Positions 32,575-46,958 of a DNA stretch of 64,000 bases are shown piece after piece. This stretch comes from Nocardioides currus. GTDB taxonomy: Bacteria > Actinomycetota > Actinomycetes > Propionibacteriales > Nocardioidaceae. The DNA lies in the NCBI RefSeq assembly GCF_003057875.1, contig NZ_PYXZ01000012.1, forward strand, positions 1 to 64,000, read 5' to 3'. Positions within the stretch are counted from its first letter, which is position 1; each line of letters opens with the position of its first letter. A model generated the notes under the pieces. The model did not search any database. It was not told where the DNA came from and saw only the letters and a program-made list of their open reading frames with translations. A program made the translations under genes and the position numbers.

Positions 32575-34032
32575 TCACACCGCCAGCGGGCGATCCGTCG
32601 GCTTGATCGGCACCGGCAGCGTCGAGGAGCCCGTGAGGTAGGTGTCGACGGCCGCCGCAGCGGCGCGACCCTCGGCGATCGCCCACACGATCAGCGACTG
32701 CCCGCGACCCACGTCGCCGGCCACGAACACGCCGTCCACGCTCGAGGCGTACGCCGCGTCGCGCACCACGTTGCCGCGCTGGTCGAGCTCCACGCCCAGC
32801 TGCTCGATGAGCCCGGGCTTCTCCGGGCCGGCGAATCCCATCGCGAAGAGCACCAGCTGGGCCGGGATCTCGCGCTCGGTGCCCTCGACCGGCTGGAACT
32901 TCGCGTCCACCTCGACCAGCCGCAGGCCGGAGACGTGGCCGTCGTCATCACCGAGGAACTTCTGCGTGGAGACGGCATAGACCCGCTCCCCGCCCTCCTC
33001 GTGCGCCGACGAGACGCGGAACGTCATCGGGTACGTCGGCCAGGGCTGGCCGCCCGGGCGGGTCTCCGGCGGCTGCGCCATGATCTCGAGCTGGGTGATC
33101 GAGCGCGCGCCCTGCCGGATGGAGGTGCCGAGGCAGTCGGCGCCGGTGTCGCCGCCGCCGATGATGACGACGTCCTTGTCGGTGGCCAGGATCTGGCCCT
33201 CCACCTCCTCACCGAGCGACGCGCGGTTGGACTGCGGCAGGAACTCCATCGCCTGGTGGATGCCCCCGAGCTCGCGACCCGGGACCTGCAGGTCGCGGGC
33301 CTCGGTCGCGCCCATCGCGAGCACCACGGCGTCGTATCGGTCACTGAGCTGCCGCCCGGTGAGCTCCTCGCCCACGTTGACGCCAGCGCGGAAGACGGTG
33401 CCCTCGCGCCTCATCTGGTCGAGGCGACGGTCGAGGTGCTTCTTCTCCATCTTGAACTCGGGGATGCCGTAGCGCAGCAGGCCGCCGATCTTGTCGGCGC
33501 GCTCGTAGACCGCGACCGTGTGGCCGGCGCGGGTGAGCTGCTGGGCGGCGGCCAGGCCGGCCGGGCCGGAGCCCACGACGGCCACGGTCTTGCCCGAGAG
33601 CCACTCCGGCGGCTGGGGCCGGACGTTGCCCTGCTCCCACGCCTTGTCGATGATCGAGACCTCGACGTTCTTGATCGTCACCGGGTCCTGGTTGATGCCC
33701 AGCACGCAGGCGGTCTCGCACGGCGCGGGGCACAGCCGCCCGGTGAACTCCGGGAAGTTGTTGGTCGCGTGCAACCGCTCGATCGCACCCTCCCAGTCGT
33801 CGCGCCAGACCAGGTCGTTCCACTCCGGGATGATGTTGCCCAGCGGGCAGCCCTGGTGGCAGAACGGGATGCCGCAGTCCATGCAGCGTCCGGCCTGCGG
33901 GGTGATGATCGGCAGCAGCGCGCGGCCGATGCCGTCGGGGTAGACCTCGTTCCAGTCCGAGACCCGCTCCTCGACGACGCGACGCGTCGCGACCTGGCGG
34001 CCCTCCTTCAGAAAGCCCTTCGGGTCAGCCAT
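32575..34032 (-). CDS. gltD: Glutamate synthase small subunit
   Basis: 485 residues. N-terminal Cys clusters for two Fe-S centres (GRCMDCGIPFCHQGCPLGN and CPAPCETACVLG), FAD-binding VVGSGPAGLAAAQQL and NADPH-binding VIIGGGDTGADCLGTS, and a C-terminal VFVAGDVGRGQSLIVWA. It feeds electrons from NADPH to GltB. GAAGGAGG lies 6 nt before ATG 34032. It is 68 nt downstream of gltB, in the same operon. Confidence 0.97.
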   Translation of the reverse strand: MADPKGFLKEGRQVATRRVVEERVSDWNEVYPDGIGRALLPIITPQAGRCMDCGIPFCHQGCPLGNIIPEWNDLVWRDDWEGAIERLHATNNFPEFTGRLCPAPCETACVLGINQDPVTIKNVEVSIIDKAWEQGNVRPQPPEWLSGKTVAVVGSGPAGLAAAQQLTRAGHTVAVYERADKIGGLLRYGIPEFKMEKKHLDRRLDQMRREGTVFRAGVNVGEELTGRQLSDRYDAVVLAMGATEARDLQVPGRELGGIHQAMEFLPQSNRASLGEEVEGQILATDKDVVIIGGGDTGADCLGTSIRQGARSITQLEIMAQPPETRPGGQPWPTYPMTFRVSSAHEEGGERVYAVSTQKFLGDDDGHVSGLRLVEVDAKFQPVEGTEREIPAQLVLFAMGFAGPEKPGLIEQLGVELDQRGNVVRDAAYASSVDGVFVAGDVGRGQSLIVWAIAEGRAAAAAVDTYLTGSSTLPVPIKPTDRPLAV

Positions 34033-34100
34033 GTCGCGCCTCCTTCGTCGGCGCGCCACAGGCGGCCATCCTCTGCTCGATGTCCATGGAGTTCGCAAGC

Positions 34101-38690
<4,590 letters not shown>

Positions 38691-38833
38691 CTCGGGCGTT
38701 CTCCCGTCGTCGTGCGCTCACGGCACCGTCGGGGACGGACGTGAGCGGAGGTGATGGCGATCGGCAGGGGACGGCATTGGCCCGCGCACGGGAAAATCTA
38801 TCACCGCACCAGCCGCACGGTGAGACAGCGATC
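38691..38833 (-). promoter_or_regulatory. gltB leader region with possible -10 (TAGATT)
   Basis: The minus strand has TAGATT at 38795-38800, about 105 nt before the gltB ATG, without a convincing -35. A short stem TCACCG/CGGTGA (38801-38823 region) just past the lgt stop may act as a weak terminator. The long leader leaves room for regulation, but no riboswitch or operator was recognised. Confidence 0.3.
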
Positions 38834-39724
38834 TCAGTCCGCAGACTCGACCGCGGTCTCGTGCACGGACTCTTCCTCGGGCTGCCGGGAGTAGACCTGC
38901 TCCTCGCGCCCGGGGTGCCGTCGCCCGGCCCAGACGAAGTAGGCGGTGGCGAGCACGAAGAGCACGATCGAGGTCCACTCGTTGAACCGCAGGCCGAGCA
39001 CGTCCTTGAGCTGCACGTCGTCGATGCGCAGGCTCTCGATCCAGAACCTCCCGAGCGTGTAGGTCATGACGTAGAGGGCAACGACCCGTCCGTGCCCGAG
39101 CCGCAGGCGCCGGTCCAGCCAGACCACCAGCGCGAAGGCCGCCACGCACCACAGGAACTCGTAGAGGAACGTCGGGTGGAAGGTCGCGTTGTCGAGGTAA
39201 CCGTCGGGGCGGTGCGCCTCGTCGATCTCCAGCGCCCACGGCAGGTCGGTCGGGCGGCCGAAGAGCTCCTGGTTGAACCAGTTGCCCCAGCGGCCCAGCG
39301 CCTGGGCGATCAGCACGCCCGGAGCCATGGCGTCGAGGACCGGCAGCAGCTTGATGCCGCGCAGGCGGGCGCCGATGACGACGCCGAGCGCGCCCATCGC
39401 GATCGCGCCCCAGACGCCCAGCCCGCCGCGCCACACGTACAGCGCGGTGATCGGGTTCTTGTCCTCGCCGAAGTAGAGCTGCCAGTCCGTCATCACGTGG
39501 TAGAGCCGGCCGCCCACCAGGCCGAACGGGACGGCCCACACGGCGAGGTCGGCGATCTCGCCGGCCGTGCCTCCCCGCGCCACCCAGCGGCGCTCGCCGA
39601 TCCAGATGGCGACCATGATGCCGGCGATGATGCACAGGGCGTAGCCGCGCAGCGGGAACGGTCCGATGTCCCACGTCCCCTGGCTCGGGCTCGGGATGCT
39701 GAGGAGGGTGATCAGGGAGGTCAT
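38834..39724 (-). CDS. lgt: Prolipoprotein diacylglyceryl transferase
   Basis: 296 residues, seven-helix membrane enzyme. The Lgt signature is GRWGNWFNQELFG (catalytic Arg region), with GLVGGRLYHVMTDW and HPTFLYEFLW in place. It moves diacylglycerol from phosphatidylglycerol to the lipobox Cys of prolipoproteins such as the three lipoproteins encoded in this window. It follows the Sco1 gene by 7 nt and thus belongs to the trp-lgt transcription unit, as in M. tuberculosis (trpA then lgt). The acidic C-terminal tail (EEESVHETAVESAD) is longer than in E. coli. Confidence 0.97.
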   Translation of the reverse strand: MTSLITLLSIPSPSQGTWDIGPFPLRGYALCIIAGIMVAIWIGERRWVARGGTAGEIADLAVWAVPFGLVGGRLYHVMTDWQLYFGEDKNPITALYVWRGGLGVWGAIAMGALGVVIGARLRGIKLLPVLDAMAPGVLIAQALGRWGNWFNQELFGRPTDLPWALEIDEAHRPDGYLDNATFHPTFLYEFLWCVAAFALVVWLDRRLRLGHGRVVALYVMTYTLGRFWIESLRIDDVQLKDVLGLRFNEWTSIVLFVLATAYFVWAGRRHPGREEQVYSRQPEEESVHETAVESAD

Positions 39725-39731
39725 CGGGCGC

Positions 39732-40376
39732 TCATTCGCTCAGGAGGTGCTGGAGGTCGGCGGCCAGCTGGGCGGAGGACACGTCCTCGCTCCAGTAGGC
39801 GATGCCCTCGTCGTCGGCGTCGATCGCCACGATCTGGGTGCCGTGGGTGACGTCGTAGCCGCCGCTGGGCAGCTTGTCGCCCTGCTCGACCGAGATGGCC
39901 AGCGGCTTGGCCACGTCGATGATCGTGCGGAGGTCACCGCTGACGCCGATGAAGTCGGCGTCGAAGTTGGTGGCGTACTGGTCGGTCAGCTCAGGGGTGT
40001 CGCGCTGCGGGTCGGTGGTGATGAAGACGACGTCGACGTCGGAGCGCTCGTCGGCGTCCAGGCGGGACACGGCCGAGGCCATCGTCGACATGACGATGCC
40101 GCAGATGTCGGGGCAGTGGGTGTAGCCGAAGAAGACCAGCGTCAGCTTCTTGTCCGTGTCGTCGACCAGGCTGTACGGCGACGACACCCAGTCCGTCGAA
40201 CCGTCATCCACCTCAACGAGATCTGCGGTGGTCAACGTTGCACCGTCGACCGTGAACGGCGGGTCGAGCAGCGTGCCCGTCATCGCGTGGCCGGCATCCA
40301 CCTCGGCCTGGGCGCCGCATCCCGAGAGCAGGGCCGCGGTTAGCCCGACACCCAGCCATCGGCGGAGGTCACGCAC
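39732..40376 (-). CDS. Sco1/SenC family copper-binding lipoprotein
   Basis: 214 residues. Lipobox LSGC at residues 17-20; a thioredoxin-like fold with the CxxxC copper site in FFGYTHCPDICGIVM and the distal His in YDVTHGTQIVAID. Sco1 proteins deliver Cu to the CuA centre of cytochrome oxidase at the outer membrane face. GTG 40376 overlaps trpA by 8 nt, so it is translationally coupled to tryptophan genes, an odd functional pairing seen in related actinobacteria. Confidence 0.92.
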   Translation of the reverse strand: MRDLRRWLGVGLTAALLSGCGAQAEVDAGHAMTGTLLDPPFTVDGATLTTADLVEVDDGSTDWVSSPYSLVDDTDKKLTLVFFGYTHCPDICGIVMSTMASAVSRLDADERSDVDVVFITTDPQRDTPELTDQYATNFDADFIGVSGDLRTIIDVAKPLAISVEQGDKLPSGGYDVTHGTQIVAIDADDEGIAYWSEDVSSAQLAADLQHLLSE

Positions 40377-41207
40377 GCCGTACTCCCCCGGCGAGGTCCT
40401 CGGTGAGGGCGCGCAGCGCGGCCAGCCCGGCGTCCAGGTCGCCCTCGTGGTCGAGCAGGGTGCGCACGAACGCGGAGCCGACGATCACGCCGTCGGCGTA
40501 CGCCGCGATCTCGGCCGCCTGGTCGCCGTTGCTCACCCCCAGGCCGACCCCGATCGGGAGCTCGGTCGTGGCGCGGGTGCGCTCGACGAGCGGACCCGCG
40601 AGGTCGCTGGTCGTGGTGCGCGCACCGGTCACGCCCATGACGGCCGTCGCGTAGACGAAGCCACGGCTGGCGGCCGTGGTCAGCGCGATCCGCTCGGGCG
40701 TCGAGCTGGGCGCGACGAGGAACACCTTGTCGAGGTCGTGCTCGTCAGCGGCTGCGATCCACTCCCCGGCCGAGTCGGGCGTCAGGTCGGGGGTGATCAG
40801 ACCGGCACCGCCGGCGCTGGCGAGGTCTCTCGCGAACCGCTCCACGCCACTGTGCCCGTCGATGCGTCGGCTGGCGCCTCCGTAGTGCTCGATCGGGTTC
40901 CAGTAGGTCATCACCAGCGTCGGAGCGCCGGTCGCGGCGACGGCCTCGACGACGCGCAGCACGTCCTTCGTGCGGATCCCGCCCTCGAGGGCCTGCTGGG
41001 CGGCCGCCTGGATGGTCGGTCCGTCCATCACCGGGTCGCTGTAGGGCAGGCCGATCTCGATCACGTCGCAGCCGGCCTCCACCATGACCTTGAGGGCCTC
41101 GATCGAGCCGTCGACGGTCGGGTAGCCGGCGGGGAGGTAGCCCACCAGCGCGGCGCGGCCCTCGGCCCTCGCCTTCTCGAACGCGGTCGAGACGCCGGTG
41201 CGTCCGC

Positions 41208-41211
<4 letters not shown>
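40369..41211 (-). CDS. trpA: Tryptophan synthase alpha subunit
   Basis: 280 residues, TIM barrel. Catalytic Glu and Asp lie in VIEIGLPYSDPVMDGP; phosphate-binding IGVGLGVSNGDQAAEI. It releases indole from indole-3-glycerol phosphate for TrpB. GTG 41211 overlaps the trpB stop by 4 nt (GTGA) and has GGGGGAGA just upstream. Confidence 0.97.
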
Positions 41212-42469
<1,258 letters not shown>

Positions 42470-42473
<4 letters not shown>

Positions 42474-43249
42474 GCCACTCCCGTCATCGCGCGCACCGCA
42501 GCCTGCGGGTCGCCGTCCTTCACCAACGCCTCGCCCACGAGCACCGCACGGGCGCCCTCGGTGACGAAGCGCTTCACGTCGTCGGGTCCGTTGATCCCCG
42601 ACTCGGCCACCAGCACCCGGTCGTCCGGCACCAGCGGCGCGAGCCGCCCGAAGGTGTCGGGGTCGACAGCCAACGTCTTGAGGTTGCGCGCGTTGACGCC
42701 GACCAGCTCGGCACCGAGCGCGACCGCGCGCTCGGTCTCGGACTCGTCGTGGACCTCGACGAGCACCGTCAGCCCGAGCTCGCGCGCCTCGTCGTACAAC
42801 CGGCGCAGCTCGTCGTCGTCGAGCGCCGCGACGATGAGCAGCGCCAGGTCGGCGCCGGCGGCACGGCCCTCGACGAGCTGGTAGCTCGAGACGATGAAGT
42901 CCTTGCGCAGGATCGGCGTCTCGACCGCGGCACGCACGGCACGCAGGTCGTCGAGCGAGCCGTGGAAGCGACGCTGCTCGGTGAGGACCGAGATCGCGGC
43001 TGCGCCGCCGCGGGAGTACGCCGCAGCGAGCTCGGCGGGATCGGGGATGTCCGCCAGCGCACCCTTGCTCGGGCTGGCCCGCTTCACCTCGGCGATCACG
43101 CTCGACCCCTGCGCGCGGAAGTGCGGCATCGGGTCGCGTGTGGGATCGACGTCGGCGAGGGCCGCACGCACGTCGGCGAGCGGTGTGGCGGCCTCGCGAG
43201 CGGCGAGATCCTCGCGGACGCCGGCGATGATCTCATCGAGCACGGACAT
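42470..43249 (-). CDS. trpC: Indole-3-glycerol phosphate synthase
   Basis: 259 residues, TIM barrel. VIAEVKRASPSKGAL (catalytic Lys), LRKDFIVSSYQLVEGRAAGA, VGVNARNLKTL and VAESGIN are family hallmarks. It closes the indole ring from CdRP. 43 nt separate it from the upstream DUF2752 gene. Confidence 0.97.
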
Positions 43250-43292
43250 GTCCCTACCTTCTCACCCGGACACCAGTGCCGGGTCGGGTGGT

Positions 43293-43697
43293 TCAGGCAG
43301 CGAGCCAGGATCCGGGCAGGTTGCGCACGACGGTGAACACGGCGAGCACCACGAGACCGACGACCCACACCGAGGTGGGGACCACCAGCGGTCGCATCGC
43401 CTCCCCGCCCCGCCAGCAGGCGACCAGGCGCCGCGCCCAGAGGAGGAGGACGACCGGGATGGCCAGCACGACCAGCACGTTGCTCGACAGGGCCGCGGCG
43501 AGGTCGAGGTGGGTGAGGTCGTTGACCGCCCGGAGGCCACCGCACAGCGGGCAGTCGAGGTCGGTCAGCAGCTTCGTCGGGCAGTAGCCCCAGGCGCCGC
43601 TGACGTGCGGGTCACGCAGCCGCAGGGCGAGGCTCGCGACGGCGACGAGTCCGCCGATCGCCAGCGGGGAGGCGAGCCGACCGGCCCGCTCGCTCAT
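43293..43697 (-). CDS. DUF2752 membrane protein
   Basis: 134 residues with three hydrophobic helices and the DUF2752 motif CPTKLLTDLDCPLCGGLRAV (spaced Cys, possibly metal or disulphide). Function unknown; often found inside actinobacterial trp operons. ATG 43697 is chosen over the longer frame, 4 nt after the upstream stop. Confidence 0.85.
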   Translation of the reverse strand: MSERAGRLASPLAIGGLVAVASLALRLRDPHVSGAWGYCPTKLLTDLDCPLCGGLRAVNDLTHLDLAAALSSNVLVVLAIPVVLLLWARRLVACWRGGEAMRPLVVPTSVWVVGLVVLAVFTVVRNLPGSWLAA

Positions 43698-43701
43698 GCG
43701 C

Positions 43702-43902
43702 TCAGTGGTGCTCGGTGTGGAAACCGAGCCGCGCCATGACCAGGAAGAGCGGGAAGGACACGACACCGAGGGCGATCCCGATCCAGAACAGCACCATGTT
43801 CACGGGGGTCAGCATCAGCGCGATCCCGCCGACGAGGAAGCCGAGCATGGCGACGCCGACGGCAGTCCAGGCTGCAGGAGTGTTGCCGTGGTTGTCCGCC
43901 AT
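43702..43902 (-). CDS. HGxxPAAW-family small membrane protein
   Basis: 66 residues with the diagnostic HGNTPAAWTAV near the N-terminus, two membrane helices (VAMLGFLVGGIALML and VLFWIGIALGVVSFPLFLV) and a His-rich end (FHTEHH). Function unknown; the family is a regular companion of trp genes in actinobacteria. Confidence 0.85.
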   Translation of the reverse strand: MADNHGNTPAAWTAVGVAMLGFLVGGIALMLTPVNMVLFWIGIALGVVSFPLFLVMARLGFHTEHH

Positions 43903-43938
43903 GTGAAGAGCTCCCTGATCGTGTCCGTCCGTGCGAGG

Positions 43939-44550
43939 TCAGTCTAGGGGGCGCTCGCCCTCGGTCGGGTCACGACCCTCGTCGAGGGCCTTCCAGAGGT
44001 CGATGTTGCCCTCGGGCTCCGTCGGCGCCGTCCCCTCACCGGTCGGGGCGTCGTAGCGCGCACCCATCTCGGGCCAGGCCGGCGTGAAGCGGACGGCGGC
44101 CGCCGTGGTGAACACGCTCGCGACGGCGGCGACCAGCGCAGCGGCGTACCACCACGTGAAGGTCGAGTCGACCTCGACGTCGCCGACCGTGCTCCGCAGG
44201 GCGTCGCGGAACGAGTCCGGCAGCGTGAACCAGGCGGACACGGTGGTGACGAGCAGGCCCAGCGCGCTGACGGCGCCCAGCACCGCCACGCCGCGTCGGA
44301 CGCGGGCGCGTGTCACGAGGACGACGCCCCAGCAGGCCAGGACGACGAGGCTGAGCGCGGCGGCCAGCGGCATCTCGCCGGGGGCGGAGACCTCGAGGGT
44401 CGAGGCCATGGCTCCGCCGCTGGCGGTGGCCTGCCCGGCGCTCATCGCGACCCAGGCCTTGGTGCCCGCGACGGCCGCCAGCGCGCTGGAGGCGAGACCG
44501 AGGAGGACGACCGGACCGAAGGTGCTCCGCCGGGTGCCGTCCTCAGGCAT
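43939..44550 (-). CDS. Trp biosynthesis-associated membrane protein
   Basis: 203 residues with four helices and a cytoplasmic C-terminal tail bearing the family marks WPEMGARYDAP and DLWKALDEGRDPTEG. M. tuberculosis Rv1610, between trpE and trpC, is of this type. Its role is unproven. ATG 44550 overlaps the hisI stop by 8 nt; trpE, expected between them, is missing. Confidence 0.88.
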   Translation of the reverse strand: MPEDGTRRSTFGPVVLLGLASSALAAVAGTKAWVAMSAGQATASGGAMASTLEVSAPGEMPLAAALSLVVLACWGVVLVTRARVRRGVAVLGAVSALGLLVTTVSAWFTLPDSFRDALRSTVGDVEVDSTFTWWYAAALVAAVASVFTTAAAVRFTPAWPEMGARYDAPTGEGTAPTEPEGNIDLWKALDEGRDPTEGERPLD

Positions 44551-44884
44551 CGAGCTGGTCCGCGTCGAAGCAGGTGCGGTCGCCCGTGTGGCAGGCCGCG
44601 CCGACCTGGTCGACCTTGAGGAGCAGGGTGTCGCCGTCGCAGTCGAGCCGCACCTCGCGGACGTGCTGGACGTGTCCGCTGGTGTCGCCCTTGGCCCAGT
44701 ACTCCTGGCGCGAGCGGCTCCAGTACGTCGCGCGGCCGGACGTCAGCGTGCGCGCCAGCGCCTCGTCGTCCATCCAGCCGAGCATCAGCACCTCGCCGGT
44801 GTCGTACTGCTGCGCGATCGCGGGGACCAGTCCGTCGGGGGTCCGCTTGAGGCGTGCGGCGATGGCGGGGTCGAGGTCGGTCAC
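44543..44884 (-). CDS. hisI: Phosphoribosyl-AMP cyclohydrolase
   Basis: 113 residues. Core LMLGWMDDEALARTL, YWSRSRQEYWAKGDTSGH, Mg2+ Asp residues in LDCDGDTLLL and Zn2+ Cys in ACHTGDRTCF. It performs the third step of histidine synthesis. It heads the run of trp-linked genes with an 8-nt overlap. A GATACT box 6 nt before the GTG may give a leaderless start. Confidence 0.96.
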   Translation of the reverse strand: MTDLDPAIAARLKRTPDGLVPAIAQQYDTGEVLMLGWMDDEALARTLTSGRATYWSRSRQEYWAKGDTSGHVQHVREVRLDCDGDTLLLKVDQVGAACHTGDRTCFDADQLDA

Positions 44885-44894
44885 GCCCCCAGTA

Positions 44895-45719
44895 TCAGGG
44901 GTCGAGGTGATCGGCCTCGCGCTGCGCCCACGTGCGGGCGCACTCCGCGGTGACGGGGCCGGGGGCAGGCAGGTCGCGGTCGTCCCAGCGGCTGATCGCC
45001 TGCACGTCGCGCGTGGTGGAGACGAGGAACGCCTCGCTCATCCGTGCGGCCACCTCGGCCATCGGCTCGTCGACCTCGACTCCCCCGCACCACTCGAGCA
45101 CCAGCGCCCGGGTCACGCCGGCCAGGCAGCCGCTCGCCAGCGTCGGGGTCCGGAGCTCGCCGTCGACGACGTAGAAGACGTTGGACCCGGTCCCCTCGCA
45201 CAGGTCACCCACTGTGTTGGCGAACATCGCCTCGCTCGCCCCGTGCTCGCGGGCGTGTGCGAGGGCGATGACGTTCTCGGCGTACGACGTCGTCTTGAGG
45301 CCGGCGGTCGCGCCGCGCTCGTTGCGCGGCCACGGCACGGTGCGTACGGCGGTCGACGCCGCCGCAGGCTCGATCGCCGAGTAGGCCACGACCAGGGTCG
45401 CCGGACCGTCACCCCGGCCCGAGCCCATCGGGGCCGGCCCGGCGGTGAGGGTGATCCGCAGCCGGCCGATCGGGTCGGCGCTGCCCGCGAGCACCGCATC
45501 CACCCCGTGGCGTACCTCCGCCTCGTCGGGAGCCTCCAGGCCCAGGCCCTTCGCCGAGTGGCCGAGACGGGTCAGGTGCCGCGTGAGCGCGAACGGCTCG
45601 CCGTCGAGCGTCTTGACCGACTCGAAGACCCCGTCACCGACCGTGAACCCGTGGTCGGTGACGCTCAGCACCGCGGCGGTGGGATCGTCGAGGAGCTGTC
45701 CGTCGAACCAGGCGCGCAT
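44895..45719 (-). CDS. pabC: Class IV aminotransferase, probable aminodeoxychorismate lyase
   Basis: 274 residues, PLP fold type IV. Catalytic Lys in GLKTTSYAENVIALAHA, cofactor loops EGTGSNVFYVVDGEL and LVSTTRDVQAI. It most resembles 4-amino-4-deoxychorismate lyase, which makes p-aminobenzoate for folate; branched-chain or D-amino-acid transamination cannot be excluded. It has a leaderless ATG and is 10 nt upstream of hisI, so it probably heads the operon. Its usual partner, a chorismate-binding component I enzyme, is not in this window. Confidence 0.82.
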   Translation of the reverse strand: MRAWFDGQLLDDPTAAVLSVTDHGFTVGDGVFESVKTLDGEPFALTRHLTRLGHSAKGLGLEAPDEAEVRHGVDAVLAGSADPIGRLRITLTAGPAPMGSGRGDGPATLVVAYSAIEPAAASTAVRTVPWPRNERGATAGLKTTSYAENVIALAHAREHGASEAMFANTVGDLCEGTGSNVFYVVDGELRTPTLASGCLAGVTRALVLEWCGGVEVDEPMAEVAARMSEAFLVSTTRDVQAISRWDDRDLPAPGPVTAECARTWAQREADHLDP

Positions 45720-45725
45720 GGCGTC

Positions 45726-45731
45726 ACTCTA
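45726..45731 (-). promoter_or_regulatory. -10 box TAGAGT for leaderless pabC-his-trp operon
   Basis: On the minus strand TAGAGT ends 6 nt before ATG 45719. Confidence 0.6.
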
Positions 45732-45784
45732 GGCGTGCGGACGGGCCGAAACCGGCGCCAGGACACGCGTTCGCCGACCCGATT

Positions 45785-45813
45785 TTGGCACCCGTCAACC
45801 CATCGGCTACTGT
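45785..45813 (+). promoter_or_regulatory. Promoter of the Gly-Cys-Val tRNA operon
   Basis: TTGGCA (45785-45790), a 17-nt spacer and TACTGT (45808-45813) make a near-consensus housekeeping promoter about 43 nt before tRNA-Gly. It is the best -35/-10 pair I found in the window, fitting a strong stable-RNA promoter. Confidence 0.75.
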
Positions 45814-45855
45814 TCTGCTCGCACTTGACGCCGGTTCGCCGGGGTCGAAATGCAG

Positions 45856-45928
45856 GCGGACATAGCTCAGTTGGTAGAGCGCAACCTTGCCAAGGTTGAG
45901 GTCGCGAGTTCGAGTCTCGTTGTCCGCT
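45856..45928 (+). tRNA. tRNA-Gly (anticodon GCC)
   Basis: GCGGACA pairs with TGTCCGC; the anticodon stem CAACC/GGTTG encloses TTGCCAA, anticodon GCC. The T loop is GTTCGAGTC, discriminator T. CCA is not encoded. Confidence 0.96.
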
Positions 45929-45974
45929 CGGAGAGGTCTCTCCCCGTGCCTTCTGTAATTGGGAAGGCCTCCGC

Positions 45975-46048
45975 GGTGGGTTGGCCGAGAGGCGAGGCAA
46001 CGGACTGCAAATCCGTGTACACGGGTTCAAATCCCGTACCCACCTCCA
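45975..46048 (+). tRNA. tRNA-Cys (anticodon GCA)
   Basis: GGTGGGT pairs with ACCCACC; the anticodon loop reads CTGCAAA (GCA) between ACGGA and TCCGT. Discriminator T is followed by an encoded CCA. Confidence 0.96.
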
Positions 46049-46087
46049 CGCTCCACAACTCAACAAGCACCACCCGGAGCATCACAC

Positions 46088-46162
46088 GGGCGATTGGCGC
46101 AGCGGTAGCGCGCTTCCCTGACACGGAAGAGGTCACTGGTTCAAACCCAGTATCGCCCACCA
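46088..46162 (+). tRNA. tRNA-Val (anticodon GAC)
   Basis: GGGCGAT pairs with ATCGCCC; the anticodon stem CTTCC/GGAAG encloses CTGACAC (GAC). Discriminator A, encoded CCA. Third member of the Gly-Cys-Val operon known from Streptomyces and relatives. Confidence 0.96.
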
Positions 46163-46170
46163 TCGAGACA

Positions 46171-46197
46171 GAGCCCCTGACCACCGGTCAGGGGCTC
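46171..46197 (+). terminator. Terminator of the tRNA operon
   Basis: GAGCCCCTGACC (46171-46182) pairs perfectly with GGTCAGGGGCTC (46186-46197) over a 3-nt loop, 8 nt after tRNA-Val. Confidence 0.92.
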
Positions 46198-46232
46198 GTT
46201 CGTCGTCCGGGGTCTGGTGTCCCCCGGGTCTC

Positions 46233-46267
46233 GGTCGATCCCAGTCGTCCGATGACCGGGATCGACC
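46233..46267 (-). terminator. Hairpin downstream of the response regulator
   Basis: GGTCGATCCC and GGGATCGACC (10-bp perfect stem, 15-nt loop) lie 26 nt past the regulator's minus-strand stop at 46294. The loop is long, so efficiency is uncertain. Confidence 0.55.
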
Positions 46268-46293
46268 ACGACTCCGGTCATCCCGACGAGGCG

Positions 46294-46958
46294 TCAGCCC
46301 AGCGAGGCGTCGTGCACGCGGATCGCGATCTGGGTGCGGTTGGTGACCTGGAGCTTCTCGAAGAGCGTCGTGACGTAGCCCTTCACCGTCGTCACCGACA
46401 GGTGCAGCTCGGCGGCGATCTCGGCGTTGGACAGGCCGCGCCCGACGGCGAGGGCGACGTCGTGCTCGCGCTCGGTGAGGGCGGCGACGAGCCGACCCGC
46501 CTCGCGACCGCGGTCGTGCCCGCCCTGCTGGCGCAGCCGGTCGATCAGCGTGCGCGCGACCGAGGGCGACAGCATCGGTTCACGTCGGCGACCCGGCGGA
46601 CGGCCTCGACGATCTCGGCGGGCGGGGTGTCCTTGAGGAGGAAGCCGTCGGCTCCGGCGCCGAGGGCGTCGACGACGTGCTCGTCGGCGTCGAAGGTCGT
46701 CAGCACGATCACCCGCGGAGGGCCTGGCTGGCTCATCAGCTCGCGGGTCGCCTGCAGCCCGTCGAGACGAGGCATCCGGATGTCCATCAGCACGACGTGC
46801 GGGCGCTCCGCCCGCACCAGGGCGACGCCCTCCCGACCGTCGGAGGCCTCGCCGACCACCTCGATGTCGTCGTGCTCGGCCAGCATCAGCCGCAGTCCGG
46901 CGCGCACGAGCGCGTCGTCGTCGACGATGGCGACGCGCACGGTCGGAGTCTCTGTCAC
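46294..46958 (-). pseudogene. NarL/LuxR-type response regulator split by a 1-nt frameshift
   Basis: From GTG 46958 the receiver domain is intact: VRVAIVDDDALVRAGLRLML, phospho-Asp in VVLMDIRMPRLDG, VIVLTTFD, and Lys in FLLKDTPP. Near 46580 the frame breaks and would end in VADVNRCCRPRSRAR. The next frame continues at once with MLSPSVARTLIDRL and a full LuxR-type HTH (LTEREHDVALAVGRGLSNAE, LHLSVTTVKGYV). Adding one base around 46581-46584 would restore VADGEPMLSPSV and a normal protein of about 221 residues. It may be a real inactivating mutation, a programmed shift, or a sequence error. It overlaps the kinase stop by 4 nt (GTGA). Confidence 0.85.
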
